64,000 nucleotides of DNA from Alkaliphilus metalliredigens QYMF (GCF_000016985.1 NC_009633.1:1054001-1118000); one strand, 5' to 3'; shown: positions 27,862 to 37,060, counted from the first letter of the stretch. Made by a program: numbers and translations. The notes: generated from the letters alone by a model not told the origin.

Positions 27862-28089
27862 ATGAAAACAAGAAAATTATTATTAATTTATACTATTTTT
27901 TTTGTGATTTATGGTTTTGGATTTAGCTTTGTTATTAATTACCCGGATCTATATTCATTACATTACATGTGGTTTGCTGTTGTTACAACAATAATACTGC
28001 TTATTAGTATAAGACTATTCAAACTTATTGATGATAGAATAACATGTTTGGAAGAAAAAATAAAGATTAATAAAAATACTCAGAACTAA
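27862..28089 (+). CDS. Small two-TM membrane protein, candidate immunity protein
   Basis: 75 residues with two hydrophobic helices (about 5-25 and 35-55) and a charged, helical C-terminal tail (I-D-D-R-I-T-C-L-E-E-K-I-K). ATG 27862 follows GAAGGAGA. Small proteins of this shape following class II bacteriocin genes often confer self-immunity; here position and topology are the only evidence. Comparable small proteins occur at 41531, 50728 and 57151. Confidence 0.6.
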   Translation: MKTRKLLLIYTIFFVIYGFGFSFVINYPDLYSLHYMWFAVVTTIILLISIRLFKLIDDRITCLEEKIKINKNTQN

Positions 28090-28767
28090 AAAGAGTAAGA
28101 ATTTTATCCTAATGAGGATTAGAGAGACTGCCAAGGGGACGGGGTTTCTAATGAACGGAAGAGACGTTTGAAGTGCCCCTCCCCTTAACCAAAACCAATA
28201 TGAAACACAGTACAATAGTGGTTATTAGAGGAGATATTAAGTTTAGCTAGGCACTTCGTGCAGGTAAATAAGTAACAAGCAAACAGTGACAAATTTGACT
28301 TGATGTTTTATAACTATAAGAATTGTCTTCGCAATCAAGGGTCGCAATCAAGGGGACGGTTCTGTTGATTAATGATTGAAATTTAAGATTGTAGATGTTG
28401 TACAGACTCTTATCTCAATCACTTAATCGAAAGAACCGTGCCTGTAATTCTTTAACTATGAGTATTGATTAGGGGCTTTGTTTAATTTAATCAAAGTATT
28501 TTATGATTTAATAAGATTGTGGCATTGTCCCCAAAAGTTATTTACAAAAAACAATAGCTTCTTTATTACTGTATGAAAATGAAATTTATAAAAGGAAAAA
28601 GCTCAACTCCAATAGTAAATTTGCTTGAGCTTGCTGAAACATTGGGGAATGAGGTGGAGACTCTACTCCACCTGATTAAAATCTCACTACGTAAATACTG
28701 TATTTACGTGGAATATAATATTTCGTAATTAGTCCAAACAAAGGTAACTAAGGAGGGATACTTAATA
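28090..28767. other. Non-coding region with REP-like repeats
   Basis: It holds a GGGGACGG / CCCCTCCCC pair at about 28135-28195, a full REP-like repeat at 28347-28445, a hairpin GGTGGAG/CTCCACC near 28652-28674 and a palindrome CGTAAATACTGTATTTACG near 28690-28708. No gene is visible. Confidence 0.5.
28347..28445. repeat. REP/MITE-like repeat with AGGGGACGGTTCT ends
   Basis: Imperfect inverted repeat: AGGGGACGGTTCTGTTGATTAA at the left and TTAATCGAAAGAACCGT at the right, about 95 bases. A near-identical copy is split by the IS1182-like element (39043-39053 and 40793-40882); left-end fragments occur at 29757-29768 and 46174-46185. Confidence 0.8.
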
Positions 28768-29592
28768 ATGAATAAGTTTAGCAGTTCGGTAAAAAATGGT
28801 TTTTTCCTATACTTTCTGATTGTTTTAAGTTCAAATTTATTCTACTTTTCAACTCGAAATATAGGGCTTAGTAGATTAATACGTGTTCTTATAATTCAAT
28901 ACTTTTTCTACCTACTAATACCAATTACCTGTTTAATGTTAAATAAAAAAATTATTAAAAAAGATTTGAGGCTCAATAAAATAAACTGGAAGCAATTTAG
29001 ATTAATTTTTTTGATTTCGATATTAGCAGTACCTATATCGACTTATTTAAACAATGTGGTGTTGGTTGTACTAAGTCTATTTGGGGACTATACAAGAATT
29101 CAACGGTTAATAACTGACGTCACATCTTTTTATACTCTAATAGCATCAATATTTATCTTTGTCATAACACCAGCAATCTGTGAAGAAACAATGTTTCGCG
29201 GATTTCTTATGAATGAGTTTAAATCAATAGGTGTTAGAAAATCAATTATTTTAACCGCAGTTCTATTCAGTATATTTCATCTTGATATAGAGTTTTTACT
29301 GGGGGCTACTTTTATAGGGATTATATTTGGTTATCTAGTACATATAACAAATTCCCTATATGCTGGAATAATTGCACATGGCATCTTTAACTTGACAGGA
29401 TCATTATTAAAATTTCTTCTACTTAATGGAAGTTCTGACATAGCTGGTGATATTGTTATTTGGAAGGAGATCATTCCTGTTATTTTATTAGGTATAATGC
29501 CATCCTGTGTATTTGTTGCGCTTAGTTGGCTACTTATAAAAAAATTGATAGAAACAGTCAACAATACTCCACAAAATTTTGAGGTTGAGTGA
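28768..29592 (+). CDS. CPBP-family (CAAX-type) intramembrane protease
   Basis: 274 residues with about eight membrane helices. CPBP motifs are intact: C-E-E-T-M-F-R-G-F (EExxxR) near residue 147, S-I-F-H-L-D (catalytic His) near 170 and H-G-I-F-N near 206. CPBP proteins in bacteriocin loci act in self-immunity or peptide maturation. The start follows AAGGAGGG. It is one of four in the island, each near a secreted-peptide gene or a mobile-element scar. The substrate is unknown. Confidence 0.88.
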   Translation: MNKFSSSVKNGFFLYFLIVLSSNLFYFSTRNIGLSRLIRVLIIQYFFYLLIPITCLMLNKKIIKKDLRLNKINWKQFRLIFLISILAVPISTYLNNVVLVVLSLFGDYTRIQRLITDVTSFYTLIASIFIFVITPAICEETMFRGFLMNEFKSIGVRKSIILTAVLFSIFHLDIEFLLGATFIGIIFGYLVHITNSLYAGIIAHGIFNLTGSLLKFLLLNGSSDIAGDIVIWKEIIPVILLGIMPSCVFVALSWLLIKKLIETVNNTPQNFEVE

Positions 29593-29680
29593 GACGTAAT
29601 GAATACGTAGCAACTGTAATCCATGAGGTTGAAGCAGTAAATGAAAAACAATTACTAAATAAGAAAACACAGGTGATAAA

Positions 29681-29824
29681 ATGCTAAAAAAATACACTTG
29701 CATAAAACAACATGATACAACCGATTGTGGTGCAGCATGTTTAGCCACCATGAAACCAAAGGGGACGGCAGACTGCGTAAAAACTCAAATCTCACTTAAA
29801 CATACCACTATATATTGCGTCTAA
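29681..29824 (+). pseudogene. Truncated start of a C39-ABC exporter gene
   Basis: Starts M-L-K-K-Y-T-C-I-K-Q-H-D-T-T-D-C-G-A-A-C-L-A-T, matching the first 23 residues of the exporter at 23254, then runs into unrelated sequence and stops. The preceding 60 bases also match the exporter leader. The break point is an AAAGGGGACGG block, the left end of the REP-like repeat. Confidence 0.88.
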
Positions 29825-30047
29825 TTCCAAACCAGCCAATAGATAAAGTGGTTAATTTAACTGTGTAAGTAATTTTTAAGCAGTCTGATGGTTCTTGCAG
29901 TATACAGAAAAATAAACAACTCAAAAAATTTACAGTATAACAACGTAATGACAGATAGTTTACCCAAGAAATATGCAAAATAAATCAGCGAAATCATTAA
30001 TTGAAGCATATTAGAAACCAATAAACAAAAAAACAAGGAGAATCCCA

Positions 30048-30917
30048 ATGAAAACATATATCAAAACCACCTGGCAGATTACCAAATACATCTTAATCCA
30101 CTTTGTAATAATAATGCTTTATAACTTTGGCGCCGGCGCCTTTTATGGAGTGAAAATGGCAATGAATGACCAGCTTGATGAGATTGAATCAGGCATTGAA
30201 GCCTTTTTAGCACCTCACACATCCATATCCATAATCATTGCTGCCATAGGCGCATTTCTGATTTACCGTTATATAATGAAAAGAAAAAACCTCAACCTAT
30301 ATGAAGAATGTCGGTTCAAAAAGCTTAGCAGAGGACAAACCCTAGCATCCCTTTCAACAGGCGTATCCATATTATCTTTAAGCCTGCTGATTCTTGGAAT
30401 GACTAGCTTTATGTTTCAAGAATCACTAGATACCCATATTAATAATACACATTCACTGATCAGCGTGCATCCATTATTGCTTATCATAAGTGTAGGCATT
30501 GCCGCACCTTTTATCGAAGAAATACTATTTCGAGGTTTGGTATTTAGAGAATTGGAGCAAAAAAGCACAATCGCTATAACCATTATCATTCAAGCCATCA
30601 TTTTTGGTGCATATCACTTAAATCTAGCACACGGCATCATGACAACAATAATGGGTATATTTTTAGGACTATCTCTGTATTGGACAGGCTCCATCTGGGC
30701 TCCGATTTTGATACATTTAACTAACAACTTACTGAGCGTAGTCTTAGACCTGCTGGGATATGGTATCTTTATTGAAACATACCCTCTGGCAGATAAAGCT
30801 ATTTGCGGAACAGCAGTTCTTATAGTTCTCCCCCTAAGCATCCTGTACTTATATCGTAGCCGTATCACATGGGAACCGAAGAAAGTAGATGAGAAAACAG
30901 AGATCGAAAAAATATAA
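30048..30917 (+). CDS. CPBP-family (CAAX-type) intramembrane protease
   Basis: 289 residues, about eight helices, with F-I-E-E-I-L-F-R-G-L (EExxxR), A-Y-H-L-N-L (His) and I-H-L-T-N-N. Active-site residues are intact. The C-terminus is charged (E-P-K-K-V-D-E-K-T-E). Start after AAGGAGAAT. Its codon style (ATA, CTA, AAAC-rich) resembles the exporter pair more than core genes. It stands between two gene remnants, so its ancestral neighbours have been lost. Likely immunity or peptide maturation. Confidence 0.88.
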   Translation: MKTYIKTTWQITKYILIHFVIIMLYNFGAGAFYGVKMAMNDQLDEIESGIEAFLAPHTSISIIIAAIGAFLIYRYIMKRKNLNLYEECRFKKLSRGQTLASLSTGVSILSLSLLILGMTSFMFQESLDTHINNTHSLISVHPLLLIISVGIAAPFIEEILFRGLVFRELEQKSTIAITIIIQAIIFGAYHLNLAHGIMTTIMGIFLGLSLYWTGSIWAPILIHLTNNLLSVVLDLLGYGIFIETYPLADKAICGTAVLIVLPLSILYLYRSRITWEPKKVDEKTEIEKI

Positions 30918-31063
30918 GCATTCCTAAAGGAAGCTGCTCAACTTCAGAATAACAATAAATATAAAATTAATATACTAAGAAGACTAAATAATGATAGATA
31001 TAGAAGCGGGAAAAGAAATAAAACTTGAAAACATATTATCATTGAGAAAAAAATAACCCAGAT

Positions 31064-31471
31064 GGAAATACAATTACAACAAATTGCACCAGGAATAGTT
31101 GAATAAATCTAATAGCAACCATCATTCCATATGATGACAGCAATTATACAGTACGAATATATCCATCCAACGAAGACATCGCAAATATAAACATAGGAGA
31201 TAAAGTGAAATATAACTTCCTAGCATTACCCTATAAAGAATACGGCGAATTGACAGGCAAAATCGCAAGAATAGCAACGGATACAAAAACAACTCAAGAA
31301 GGTAACTCAAGCTATTACCTAGTAGAGTCAGATATAGAAACAAGAGCCTTAGTTAGTTATAAAGGCGAAGAGGCTGATATAAAAGTAGGGATGATATGTG
31401 AAGCCAGGATAGTAACCAAAACAAAGAAAATACTGCATTACTTGCTTGAGAAGATAGATTTAAGATTGTAA
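31064..31471 (+). pseudogene. Truncated HlyD copy (C-terminal part)
   Basis: 31064-31105 matches the HlyD gene near 26300-26345 and ends in a stop; after a deletion, 31108-31471 matches its last ~120 codons almost base for base (Y-K-E-Y-G-E-L-T-G-K-I ... L-L-E-K-I-D-L-R-L). An ATG at 31205 could give an 88-residue fragment, but it lacks a good ribosome site, the membrane anchor and the coiled coil. Confidence 0.9.
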
Positions 31472-31493
31472 AGATGAGTAAAGTAGGATTATA

Positions 31494-31724
31494 CTTCCTG
31501 CAATACATAAAGCTTGTAGCTATCTCAAAGCAAAGCAGGCGATAAAACCTTTTGATGAGAGAAAAGGTTGTGTAGGAGTAGGGATTATAATATATAGTAA
31601 CAACAAGACAGAGTTACATAATAAATATTTCATTCAGAAATTACCGCGGAATGGATGGATGAAGTGTTGATTTTACTACAAAAAAGTAAATCTGAAAATT
31701 AAATTTAAAGGAGGAGTTTAGACT
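31494..31724 (+). promoter_or_regulatory. Conserved peptide-gene upstream module, copy B
   Basis: Same landmarks as copy A: intact AACCTTTT-N8-AAAAGGTT, TATAAT, ACCGCGGAATGGATGGATGA and a final AAAGGAGGAG. It controls the XYG-repeat precursor, although that peptide has a different leader. One base is missing relative to copy A in the segment before ACCGCGG, breaking the open frame. Confidence 0.7.
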
Positions 31725-31967
31725 ATGAAAAACAAAAAAGGACTTGAAGTAGGAGTAGAAATGACGGATGAGGAGCTTATGAATTTAGTAGGAGGCTTTG
31801 AAAGCGCAACTAGTATAGACGTCCCATATTTATTTCTACCCATTACTCGACCATTTCCAACAAAAGGTGGTATTATTGTAACTCCATTATATGGGATACA
31901 ACCAACGCCAAAGTACGGAATACAGCCATTATATGGAATACAACCCATTGACGTTAAATCAATTTAG
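31725..31967 (+). CDS. RiPP precursor with three X-Tyr-Gly repeats (candidate spliceotide)
   Basis: 80 residues. A leader with acidic M-T-D-E-E-L-M-N-L-V-G-G ends at Gly24, fitting C39 cleavage. The core ends in three copies of Y-G-I-Q-P: P-L-Y-G-I-Q-P, P-K-Y-G-I-Q-P and P-L-Y-G-I-Q-P, the Tyr at 56, 64 and 70. X-Y-G is the motif used by radical SAM spliceases, which excise tyramine to leave a beta-amino-acid. A radical SAM/SPASM gene follows 351 bases later after a terminator. No Cys in the core rules out thioether (sactipeptide-type) products. Modification is inferred. Confidence 0.75.
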   Translation: MKNKKGLEVGVEMTDEELMNLVGGFESATSIDVPYLFLPITRPFPTKGGIIVTPLYGIQPTPKYGIQPLYGIQPIDVKSI

Positions 31968-32045
31968 CCAACAAATGCTAGAATAGTAGGATAGTTGAAT
32001 AAATTTTTTTCAGGCGGTGTAAAAAATTTGTAGATAAGCAAAAAT

Positions 32046-32104
32046 AAATACTCCTTTTGGCAAAGAACAAACAAATAAATCTATGTCAGAAAGGAGTATT
32101 TTTT
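32046..32104 (+). terminator. Terminator between precursor and radical SAM gene
   Basis: AAATACTCCTTT pairs with AAAGGAGTATTT, followed by TTTT, with a 32-base loop. It would let precursor be made in excess over enzyme. The rest of 31968-32318 has no gene. Confidence 0.72.
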
Positions 32105-32318
32105 AGAAAAAATTACTTCAGGCAACTAAAGGTTAAGTGTGTAAGCTTGTTGATGTATATGTATATAGGAATTAATCTATCGCTATTATAGTTAAAGATT
32201 TACGTAAGAAGAAATTCGTACAAAAGAAAACTTAAGATAGAAAACCTAAGCTATAAAAAAGTGTATTAAAATATCAAATAAAAAATTAAAATAACAAGGA
32301 TATAAGGAGAAATTAGCT

Positions 32319-33860
32319 ATGGAGTTGAAACCAATAACAGCAGTATGGGAAATAACGATGGGGTGTAATATGAGATGCAAGCATTGTGGTTCTAGCTGTG
32401 AACATCCATTAGAAGGAGAATTAAATACAGATGAAGCTTTAAAGCTGTGTGATGAAATGGGAGAACTAGGATTTCAATGGATAACCCTATCTGGCGGTGA
32501 GCCTACCACAAGAAAAGACTGGCATTTAATAGCAAAACGACTCAATGATAATGGAATTATACCTAACATGATAACAAATGGTTGGACCATGGATGAGGAT
32601 ATTGCAGAGAAGGCTGCAAAAGCAGGTGTAAATACTATTGCATTTAGTGTGGATGGATTAAAAGAAACCCATGACGATATAAGAAGACCTGAGTCCTTTG
32701 ATCGGATTGTGAATGCAATAGATATTGTTCGTAACAAAGGGTTAAATTGCTCAATAATTACAACCATAAACAAAACAAATATCAATGAATTATGGGGAAT
32801 GAAAAAAATATTTGATAGCAAAATAATAAATGGATGGCAGCTGCAAATAGCACTTCCTATGGGTAATATGGCAACAAACAATGACCTGATAGCCCAACCT
32901 TATCATGTTGATGCAATAATAGATTTTGCATATGAAGCTTCTTGTGATAGTGATATAGAGATCCAATTGGCAGATTGTATAGGGTACTTTAATAAAAAAG
33001 AAATTGAGGTAAGAACAAAATATCGCAATTTAGATTCTTATCAATGGAAAGGGTGCGGAGCAGGAAAATATAGTATGGGTATTCTTCATAATGGAGACAT
33101 ATTGGGGTGCACCTCCATAAGAGACAGAAGTTTTATTGAAGGAAATATAAGAAAAACACCTTTAAAACAGATTTGGAATGACCCTGATAAATTCAGCTGG
33201 AATCGAAAAATGAAAAAAGAGCAATTAACAGGACTTTGCAAAAAATGTGAGTTTGGAGATCTGTGTTTTGGAGGCTGTGCTAATACACGACTAATCTTTG
33301 GTGAAAGTATTTATTCCGAAAATACCTACTGTTCATATAATAACGCTATAAAAAAGGCTGATGCACAGTTATCAAAAATAGAGGATATAGAAGAATTAAT
33401 TAACAAGGCAAAAAAGTTTAGTGATAATAAAAGCTTTCAATTAGCACAATTAATGCTAGAAAAAATCATTCATACAGACCAAGAAAATGAGGAGATTTTA
33501 AATTTGTATGGATACGTTTCCTTTATGCTACATAATTACTCTGAGGCAAAAATTATTAATGAAAAATTACTTAAGCAAAGACCGAATGATCCCTATGTCA
33601 ATAAAGGATATGGACTATCTATTGCAAAACTTGGGGAAGTTGAAGAAGGTATAGTGTACTTGAAGAAAGCCATAAAGCTGTCAGATGAAAATTTTATGGA
33701 CCCCTACTACGATCTTGCCGTGATATATATGGAGAACAACAAAAGAGAAGAAGCTATCTCAACTTTAGAAGAAGGCATGAGTAGATCCAATAAATTTACT
33801 AAAGATTGTAAGGTTTTATATGAAGAACTTGTACATTGTACCTTAATTCCAGGGGAGTAA
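32319..33860 (+). CDS. Radical SAM/SPASM peptide-modifying enzyme with TPR tail
   Basis: 513 residues. Radical SAM core (about 8-230) with C16-x3-C20-x2-C23 (G-C-N-M-R-C-K-H-C) and S-G-G-E-P. SPASM region (about 240-345) with G-C-G-A-G, C-T-S, C-K-K-C and C-F-G-G-C ligands for extra iron-sulfur clusters. The C-terminal ~150 residues are TPR-like repeats, perhaps binding the leader in place of a separate recognition protein. The upstream precursor with XYG repeats suggests splicease activity; epimerisation or cross-linking of Tyr are alternatives. Start after AAGGAGAAA. No separate PlpY-like partner gene is seen. Confidence 0.85.
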   Translation: MELKPITAVWEITMGCNMRCKHCGSSCEHPLEGELNTDEALKLCDEMGELGFQWITLSGGEPTTRKDWHLIAKRLNDNGIIPNMITNGWTMDEDIAEKAAKAGVNTIAFSVDGLKETHDDIRRPESFDRIVNAIDIVRNKGLNCSIITTINKTNINELWGMKKIFDSKIINGWQLQIALPMGNMATNNDLIAQPYHVDAIIDFAYEASCDSDIEIQLADCIGYFNKKEIEVRTKYRNLDSYQWKGCGAGKYSMGILHNGDILGCTSIRDRSFIEGNIRKTPLKQIWNDPDKFSWNRKMKKEQLTGLCKKCEFGDLCFGGCANTRLIFGESIYSENTYCSYNNAIKKADAQLSKIEDIEELINKAKKFSDNKSFQLAQLMLEKIIHTDQENEEILNLYGYVSFMLHNYSEAKIINEKLLKQRPNDPYVNKGYGLSIAKLGEVEEGIVYLKKAIKLSDENFMDPYYDLAVIYMENNKREEAISTLEEGMSRSNKFTKDCKVLYEELVHCTLIPGE

Positions 33861-33958
33861 AAATCTCTTCTGAATTAAAGCTCGTTTTATAGAGAAAAAT
33901 TATAGTCTTGAATAGCATAAGATTATGAGTAGGCAACTCTACTAGGGGTGAGATATCA

Positions 33959-34324
33959 GTGATTATACAGGATAAGAAAGAAGAAACGTCAAATAAAATC
34001 CCAAGTGACTATGAAATCAAAAAGACTATATTTTTTGGGCTGCTTTTAACCAACGAAAAATATAACCTGACCATAAGGGAAACTCAAGTAATATTTGAAA
34101 AATATTATAGCAGTATTAATAACAACAAAATAGCCAGAAAATTAAATGTTTCACCACAAACGGTTAAAACCCATATCAAAAACATCTATAATAAACTAGG
34201 TGTTAATAGTTTAGAAGAATGCAAGGACTTGTTGAATGAAATATTAGGGAAAAGCCCAAAAAACTATGATAAGTATTTAAAGAGCTTTTTAGAGAAAGAG
34301 AAAAAAATTTCAAAGGAGGGGTAG
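33959..34324 (+). CDS. LuxR/GerE-type HTH mini-regulator
   Basis: 121 residues. A LuxR-type helix-turn-helix at about 40-95: T-I-R-E-T-Q-V-I-F, N-N-K-I-A-R-K-L-N-V-S-P-Q-T-V-K-T-H-I-K-N-I-Y-N. There is no receiver or ligand domain, so it may act constitutively or with a partner. The GTG start follows AGGGGTGAG. It is directly upstream of module C and may activate peptide promoters. Its last ~65 codons, together with module C, are duplicated at 43653-44204. Confidence 0.82.
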   Translation: MIIQDKKEETSNKIPSDYEIKKTIFFGLLLTNEKYNLTIRETQVIFEKYYSSINNNKIARKLNVSPQTVKTHIKNIYNKLGVNSLEECKDLLNEILGKSPKNYDKYLKSFLEKEKKISKEG

Positions 34325-34430
34325 AAAAATCACCCCTGTTTTTAGCCGGAGGGGGATGAATCTACCCCTTGATTTATGGTAAAATTTAGACAATAAGAAG
34401 AACTGCTTTAGATTCTATCTTAGATTGTAA

Positions 34431-34661
34431 CTTCCTGTTATACATATTATTTCAAGCTGTTCCCATAGCTAAGTAAATAAGAAAACCTTTTGATGGGAGA
34501 AAAGGTTGTGTAGGACGGGGATTATAATATATAGAAACAAAAATACGGATTTACATAGTAAATATTTTGTTCAGAAGTTTACCGGGGAATCGATGGATGA
34601 AGTGTTGGTCTTTACTAAAGAAAGTGAATCTGAAAATTAAATTTAAAGGAGGAATTTGAAG
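34431..34661 (+). promoter_or_regulatory. Conserved peptide-gene upstream module, copy C
   Basis: Intact AACCTTTT-N8-AAAAGGTT and TATAAT. The repeat loop is GATGGGAG where copies A, B and D have GATGAGAG, and the upstream TCTCA is TCCCA, so the potential pairing between them is kept. It ends AAAGGAGG before the peptide gene. Confidence 0.7.
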
Positions 34662-34859
34662 ATGCTAAAAGAGATGACACAGGAAGAATTGATGATCGTT
34701 GATGGTGGATGGAAAGATGCCATTTTTGAACGTGTGACTGGGGTAACCACAGATGAAGCAAAACGAGTCGTTGTAGATACCGTAATAGAAAACTTAAAAA
34801 ATCCAAATGCAGTTAAACCTGTTAGGAGTGAACATAACTTTAGATATGGCGGCTGGTAA
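34662..34859 (+). CDS. Double-glycine leader peptide
   Basis: 65 residues. Leader M-L-K-E-M-T-Q-E-E-L-M-I-V-D-G-G, cleavage expected after residue 16. The 49-residue core W-K-D-A-I-F-E-R-V-T-G is amphipathic and charged, ending F-R-Y-G-G-W; it lacks the glycine zipper of the first peptide and has no Cys. ATG 34662 is chosen over TTG 34656 on ribosome-site spacing. Flanked by module C and a terminator-like hairpin, then a CPBP gene. Bacteriocin or signal peptide; undecided. Confidence 0.75.
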   Translation: MLKEMTQEELMIVDGGWKDAIFERVTGVTTDEAKRVVVDTVIENLKNPNAVKPVRSEHNFRYGGW

Positions 34860-34878
34860 AATCTATAGTTTGATTAAC

Positions 34879-34915
34879 AGAGAGGACATCGCTACTAGTA
34901 GGCGATGTCCTCTCT
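34879..34915. terminator. Hairpin between peptide and CPBP genes
   Basis: AGAGAGGACATCGC pairs perfectly with GCGATGTCCTCTCT. No T-run follows, so it may be a processing or stability element separating the two coding regions. Confidence 0.6.
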
Positions 34916-34938
34916 AAATCAAGGAAAGGAGAAAAGTT

Positions 34939-35766
34939 TTGAGGAATTTCATGAAATCTCTAGGATTGATTACACTTTTTATAGCAGTACCAAGGGTTTT
35001 ACTTCATATTCTAATTAACGAGGCTGTTAAAACATTGGTACATAAAAATGAGTATATGGATATTAATGTTGCAAAAGATACAATTATTCAAGTAATGGAT
35101 ATGCTGACACCTATACTTATTATAATTAGTACAATACTATCATTTTTCGTGTACTATTTAGTGTGCAAAGTACAAAAAGAAGATATGTTTGACATATGCA
35201 ATTTTTCCAAAATATCGGTTACAAAGACTATTGCTTTAGTTATTGTAGGAATTACTATGAACTTAGTACTTGGACTCGTTGCCTCATTCGTTTTTCGCAT
35301 AGGCATTTTTGGAAAAGCACAAATGGAATACAGTATCATTTTAAAAGAACGAATGAACGGAGATTTTTTAGTAGACTTAATTACTGCAGGAATTAATGCT
35401 CCATTTATTGAAGAAATGCTATTTAGAGGATTAATTTTTAAAGAACTTAAAAAAAACATGTCCGTTGTATGTGCGGTAATAATACAAGCGATTTTATTCA
35501 GTATATACCATAGAGAGTTGATTCAAAGTATGGGTGCTTTTTTTGCTGGGGTTTTATTATGCTTAGTATATATATGGTTTAAGTCAATTTGGGCTCCCGT
35601 TATTATTCATATGACACATAATTTATTTGTTATAATAGTGTCAAATATAGCTGGTGATAGAGTGATGAGTAGTTATATTCCTTATATTTCATCAATAATA
35701 TTAATTTTAACAATTGTATATATCTATAAAAATAGAATAGTTGAAGATAACATCCCTATGTGTTAG
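34939..35766 (+). CDS. CPBP-family (CAAX-type) intramembrane protease
   Basis: 275 residues, about eight helices, motifs F-I-E-E-M-L-F-R-G-L, S-I-Y-H-R-E-L and I-H-M-T-H-N, all intact. TTG start after AAAGGAGAAA; ATG 34951 is an alternative. It follows the peptide gene by 80 bases with only the hairpin between, so the two are probably co-transcribed, a typical bacteriocin-immunity arrangement. Confidence 0.88.
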   Translation: MRNFMKSLGLITLFIAVPRVLLHILINEAVKTLVHKNEYMDINVAKDTIIQVMDMLTPILIIISTILSFFVYYLVCKVQKEDMFDICNFSKISVTKTIALVIVGITMNLVLGLVASFVFRIGIFGKAQMEYSIILKERMNGDFLVDLITAGINAPFIEEMLFRGLIFKELKKNMSVVCAVIIQAILFSIYHRELIQSMGAFFAGVLLCLVYIWFKSIWAPVIIHMTHNLFVIIVSNIAGDRVMSSYIPYISSIILILTIVYIYKNRIVEDNIPMC

Positions 35767-35782
35767 GATAATTGCTACTTTA

Positions 35783-35981
35783 TTATTCTGTTTTAGAATT
35801 CAGATTTCCATGACATTCCTCAGCCAACTGATCTGACCACAGCAATAAATGTTCCAATGAAGATTCGTTTTTCAAGCGTGTGTTTGGTAATTCTTCAAAT
35901 AGATACGTCAGATAATTGAATGGATTTAATCCGTTCAATTTAGGCGTTTCAATTATGCTATAGATTATGGCACTTCCCACT
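35783..35981 (-). pseudogene. IS66 transposase C-terminal fragment
   Basis: Reading I-I-Y-S-I-I-E-T-P-K-L-N-G-L-N-P-F-N-Y-L-T-Y-L-F-E-E-L-P-N, the conserved C-terminal region of IS66 TnpC transposases. It is cut at 35981 by the IS21 element; its continuation (N-P-Q-I-R-R-S-A-V-G) lies at about 38749-38790 beyond the insertion. The rest of IS66 is absent. Confidence 0.85.
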
Positions 35982-36103
35982 TGTAACTGGCAAGTGTTTT
36001 TGGAGAAATTTTGGCAAATAGTTTTCCATAGTAATTTCCAAATCTCTCCATACACTACTGCTTGTAATTTATCTTATAATCACTGAACTTTATTAAACGA
36101 ATA

Positions 36104-36292
36104 TTAGTTTTTATCTCTTATGACTTTTCTGATTTGCTCATAAATATCTTGCTCCGTATACTCGAAAATATGACCTTCATCATCTTCTACAGGAGATCCA
36201 TACTCATTTAATAATTCCTGCTTTAAGCCATCAGAGATAGTTATCCTTCTGCTAAACAAATACTTTTTTAAATCTTTCTCTCTTAACAACAT
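36104..36292 (-). CDS. Small accessory protein of the IS21 element
   Basis: 62 residues starting M-L-L-R-E-K-D-L-K-K-Y-L-F, soluble and charged, with a C-terminus Q-I-R-K-V-I-R-D-K-N. I place the start at ATG 36292, eleven bases after GAAGGAGG; a longer frame to 36313 overlaps that site. It follows istB closely and lies inside the element's ends, so it travels with it. Function unknown. Confidence 0.6.
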   Translation of the reverse strand: MLLREKDLKKYLFSRRITISDGLKQELLNEYGSPVEDDEGHIFEYTEQDIYEQIRKVIRDKN

Positions 36293-36316
36293 AATCACAA
36301 TCGCCTCCTTCATCTA

Positions 36317-37060
36317 TTAAAACAATGATTCTCGATGTTCTAATCTATAGCTCTTACCTGTCATATTAAATAGCTCACATCTGTAAGTGATTCTATCTAA
36401 CACTGCCGTGGTTAAAGCGGGGTCCCCTAATAACTCGGTCCAATCTTCAAGCCCTTTGTTGGAGGTAATAATTAACGATGTTTGTTCATGAAGGGCTGAT
36501 ATTAATTGGAAAAACAAGTTCGCTTCTTCTCTTGATATGGGGAGGTAACCTAGCTCATCGATGATCAGAAGACTAGAAGATAAAACATTGTTGATTTTCC
36601 CTTTGCTTTTTCTTGATATCTCCTGTGTTTTTAAACAGTGCATCAGATTGTCCATGGTGGTGAAGCTAACCTTGTAGCCCATCTCTACAGCCTTGTACCC
36701 TAATGCAATACACAAGTGGCTTTTACCTACCCCTGGAGGGCCTAAAAGTATTAGATTATACATTCTATCTATCCAGTCCATCTCAATAAGACTATTGATT
36801 TGTCTTTGGGTAATCGATCTTTGAAAGGTTAGATCGAACTCTTCTATTGTCTTAAGTACCGGAAAGCCTGCAGCCTTAACTCTGCGTTCCTGGGCCTTTT
36901 TCTCTCTGAGATCGACTTCGTTTTCTAATATTGACAGTAAAAGATTCTGATATGAAATGTTGTTTATGTCAGCATTTTCAACGATGGAATCTGCATTGGT
37001 ATTTAAGTAGTTCAATTTGAGTTTTTTAGCGTGATCCTTTATTGATTCTAATTTTTCCAT
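36317..37060 (-). CDS. istB: IS21 helper ATPase IstB
   Basis: 247 residues of the DnaA/DnaC-like AAA family: Walker [10 protein letters not shown], Walker [10 protein letters not shown], then T-S-N-K-G-L-E-D-W. IstB remodels target DNA and stimulates IstA. It overlaps istA by 13 bases; the start follows GAAGGAGGAT. Full length. Confidence 0.95.
   Translation of the reverse strand: MEKLESIKDHAKKLKLNYLNTNADSIVENADINNISYQNLLLSILENEVDLREKKAQERRVKAAGFPVLKTIEEFDLTFQRSITQRQINSLIEMDWIDRMYNLILLGPPGVGKSHLCIALGYKAVEMGYKVSFTTMDNLMHCLKTQEISRKSKGKINNVLSSSLLIIDELGYLPISREEANLFFQLISALHEQTSLIITSNKGLEDWTELLGDPALTTAVLDRITYRCELFNMTGKSYRLEHRESLF

Noticed and set aside
28347-28445. Repeated GGGGACGG sequences as a CRISPR array
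   Set aside because: Copies are far apart, differ in length, are internally symmetrical and have no regular spacers or cas genes.
31725-31967. XYG-repeat peptide as a sactipeptide or lanthipeptide precursor
   Set aside because: The core has no Cys, and no lanthionine synthetase gene is nearby.
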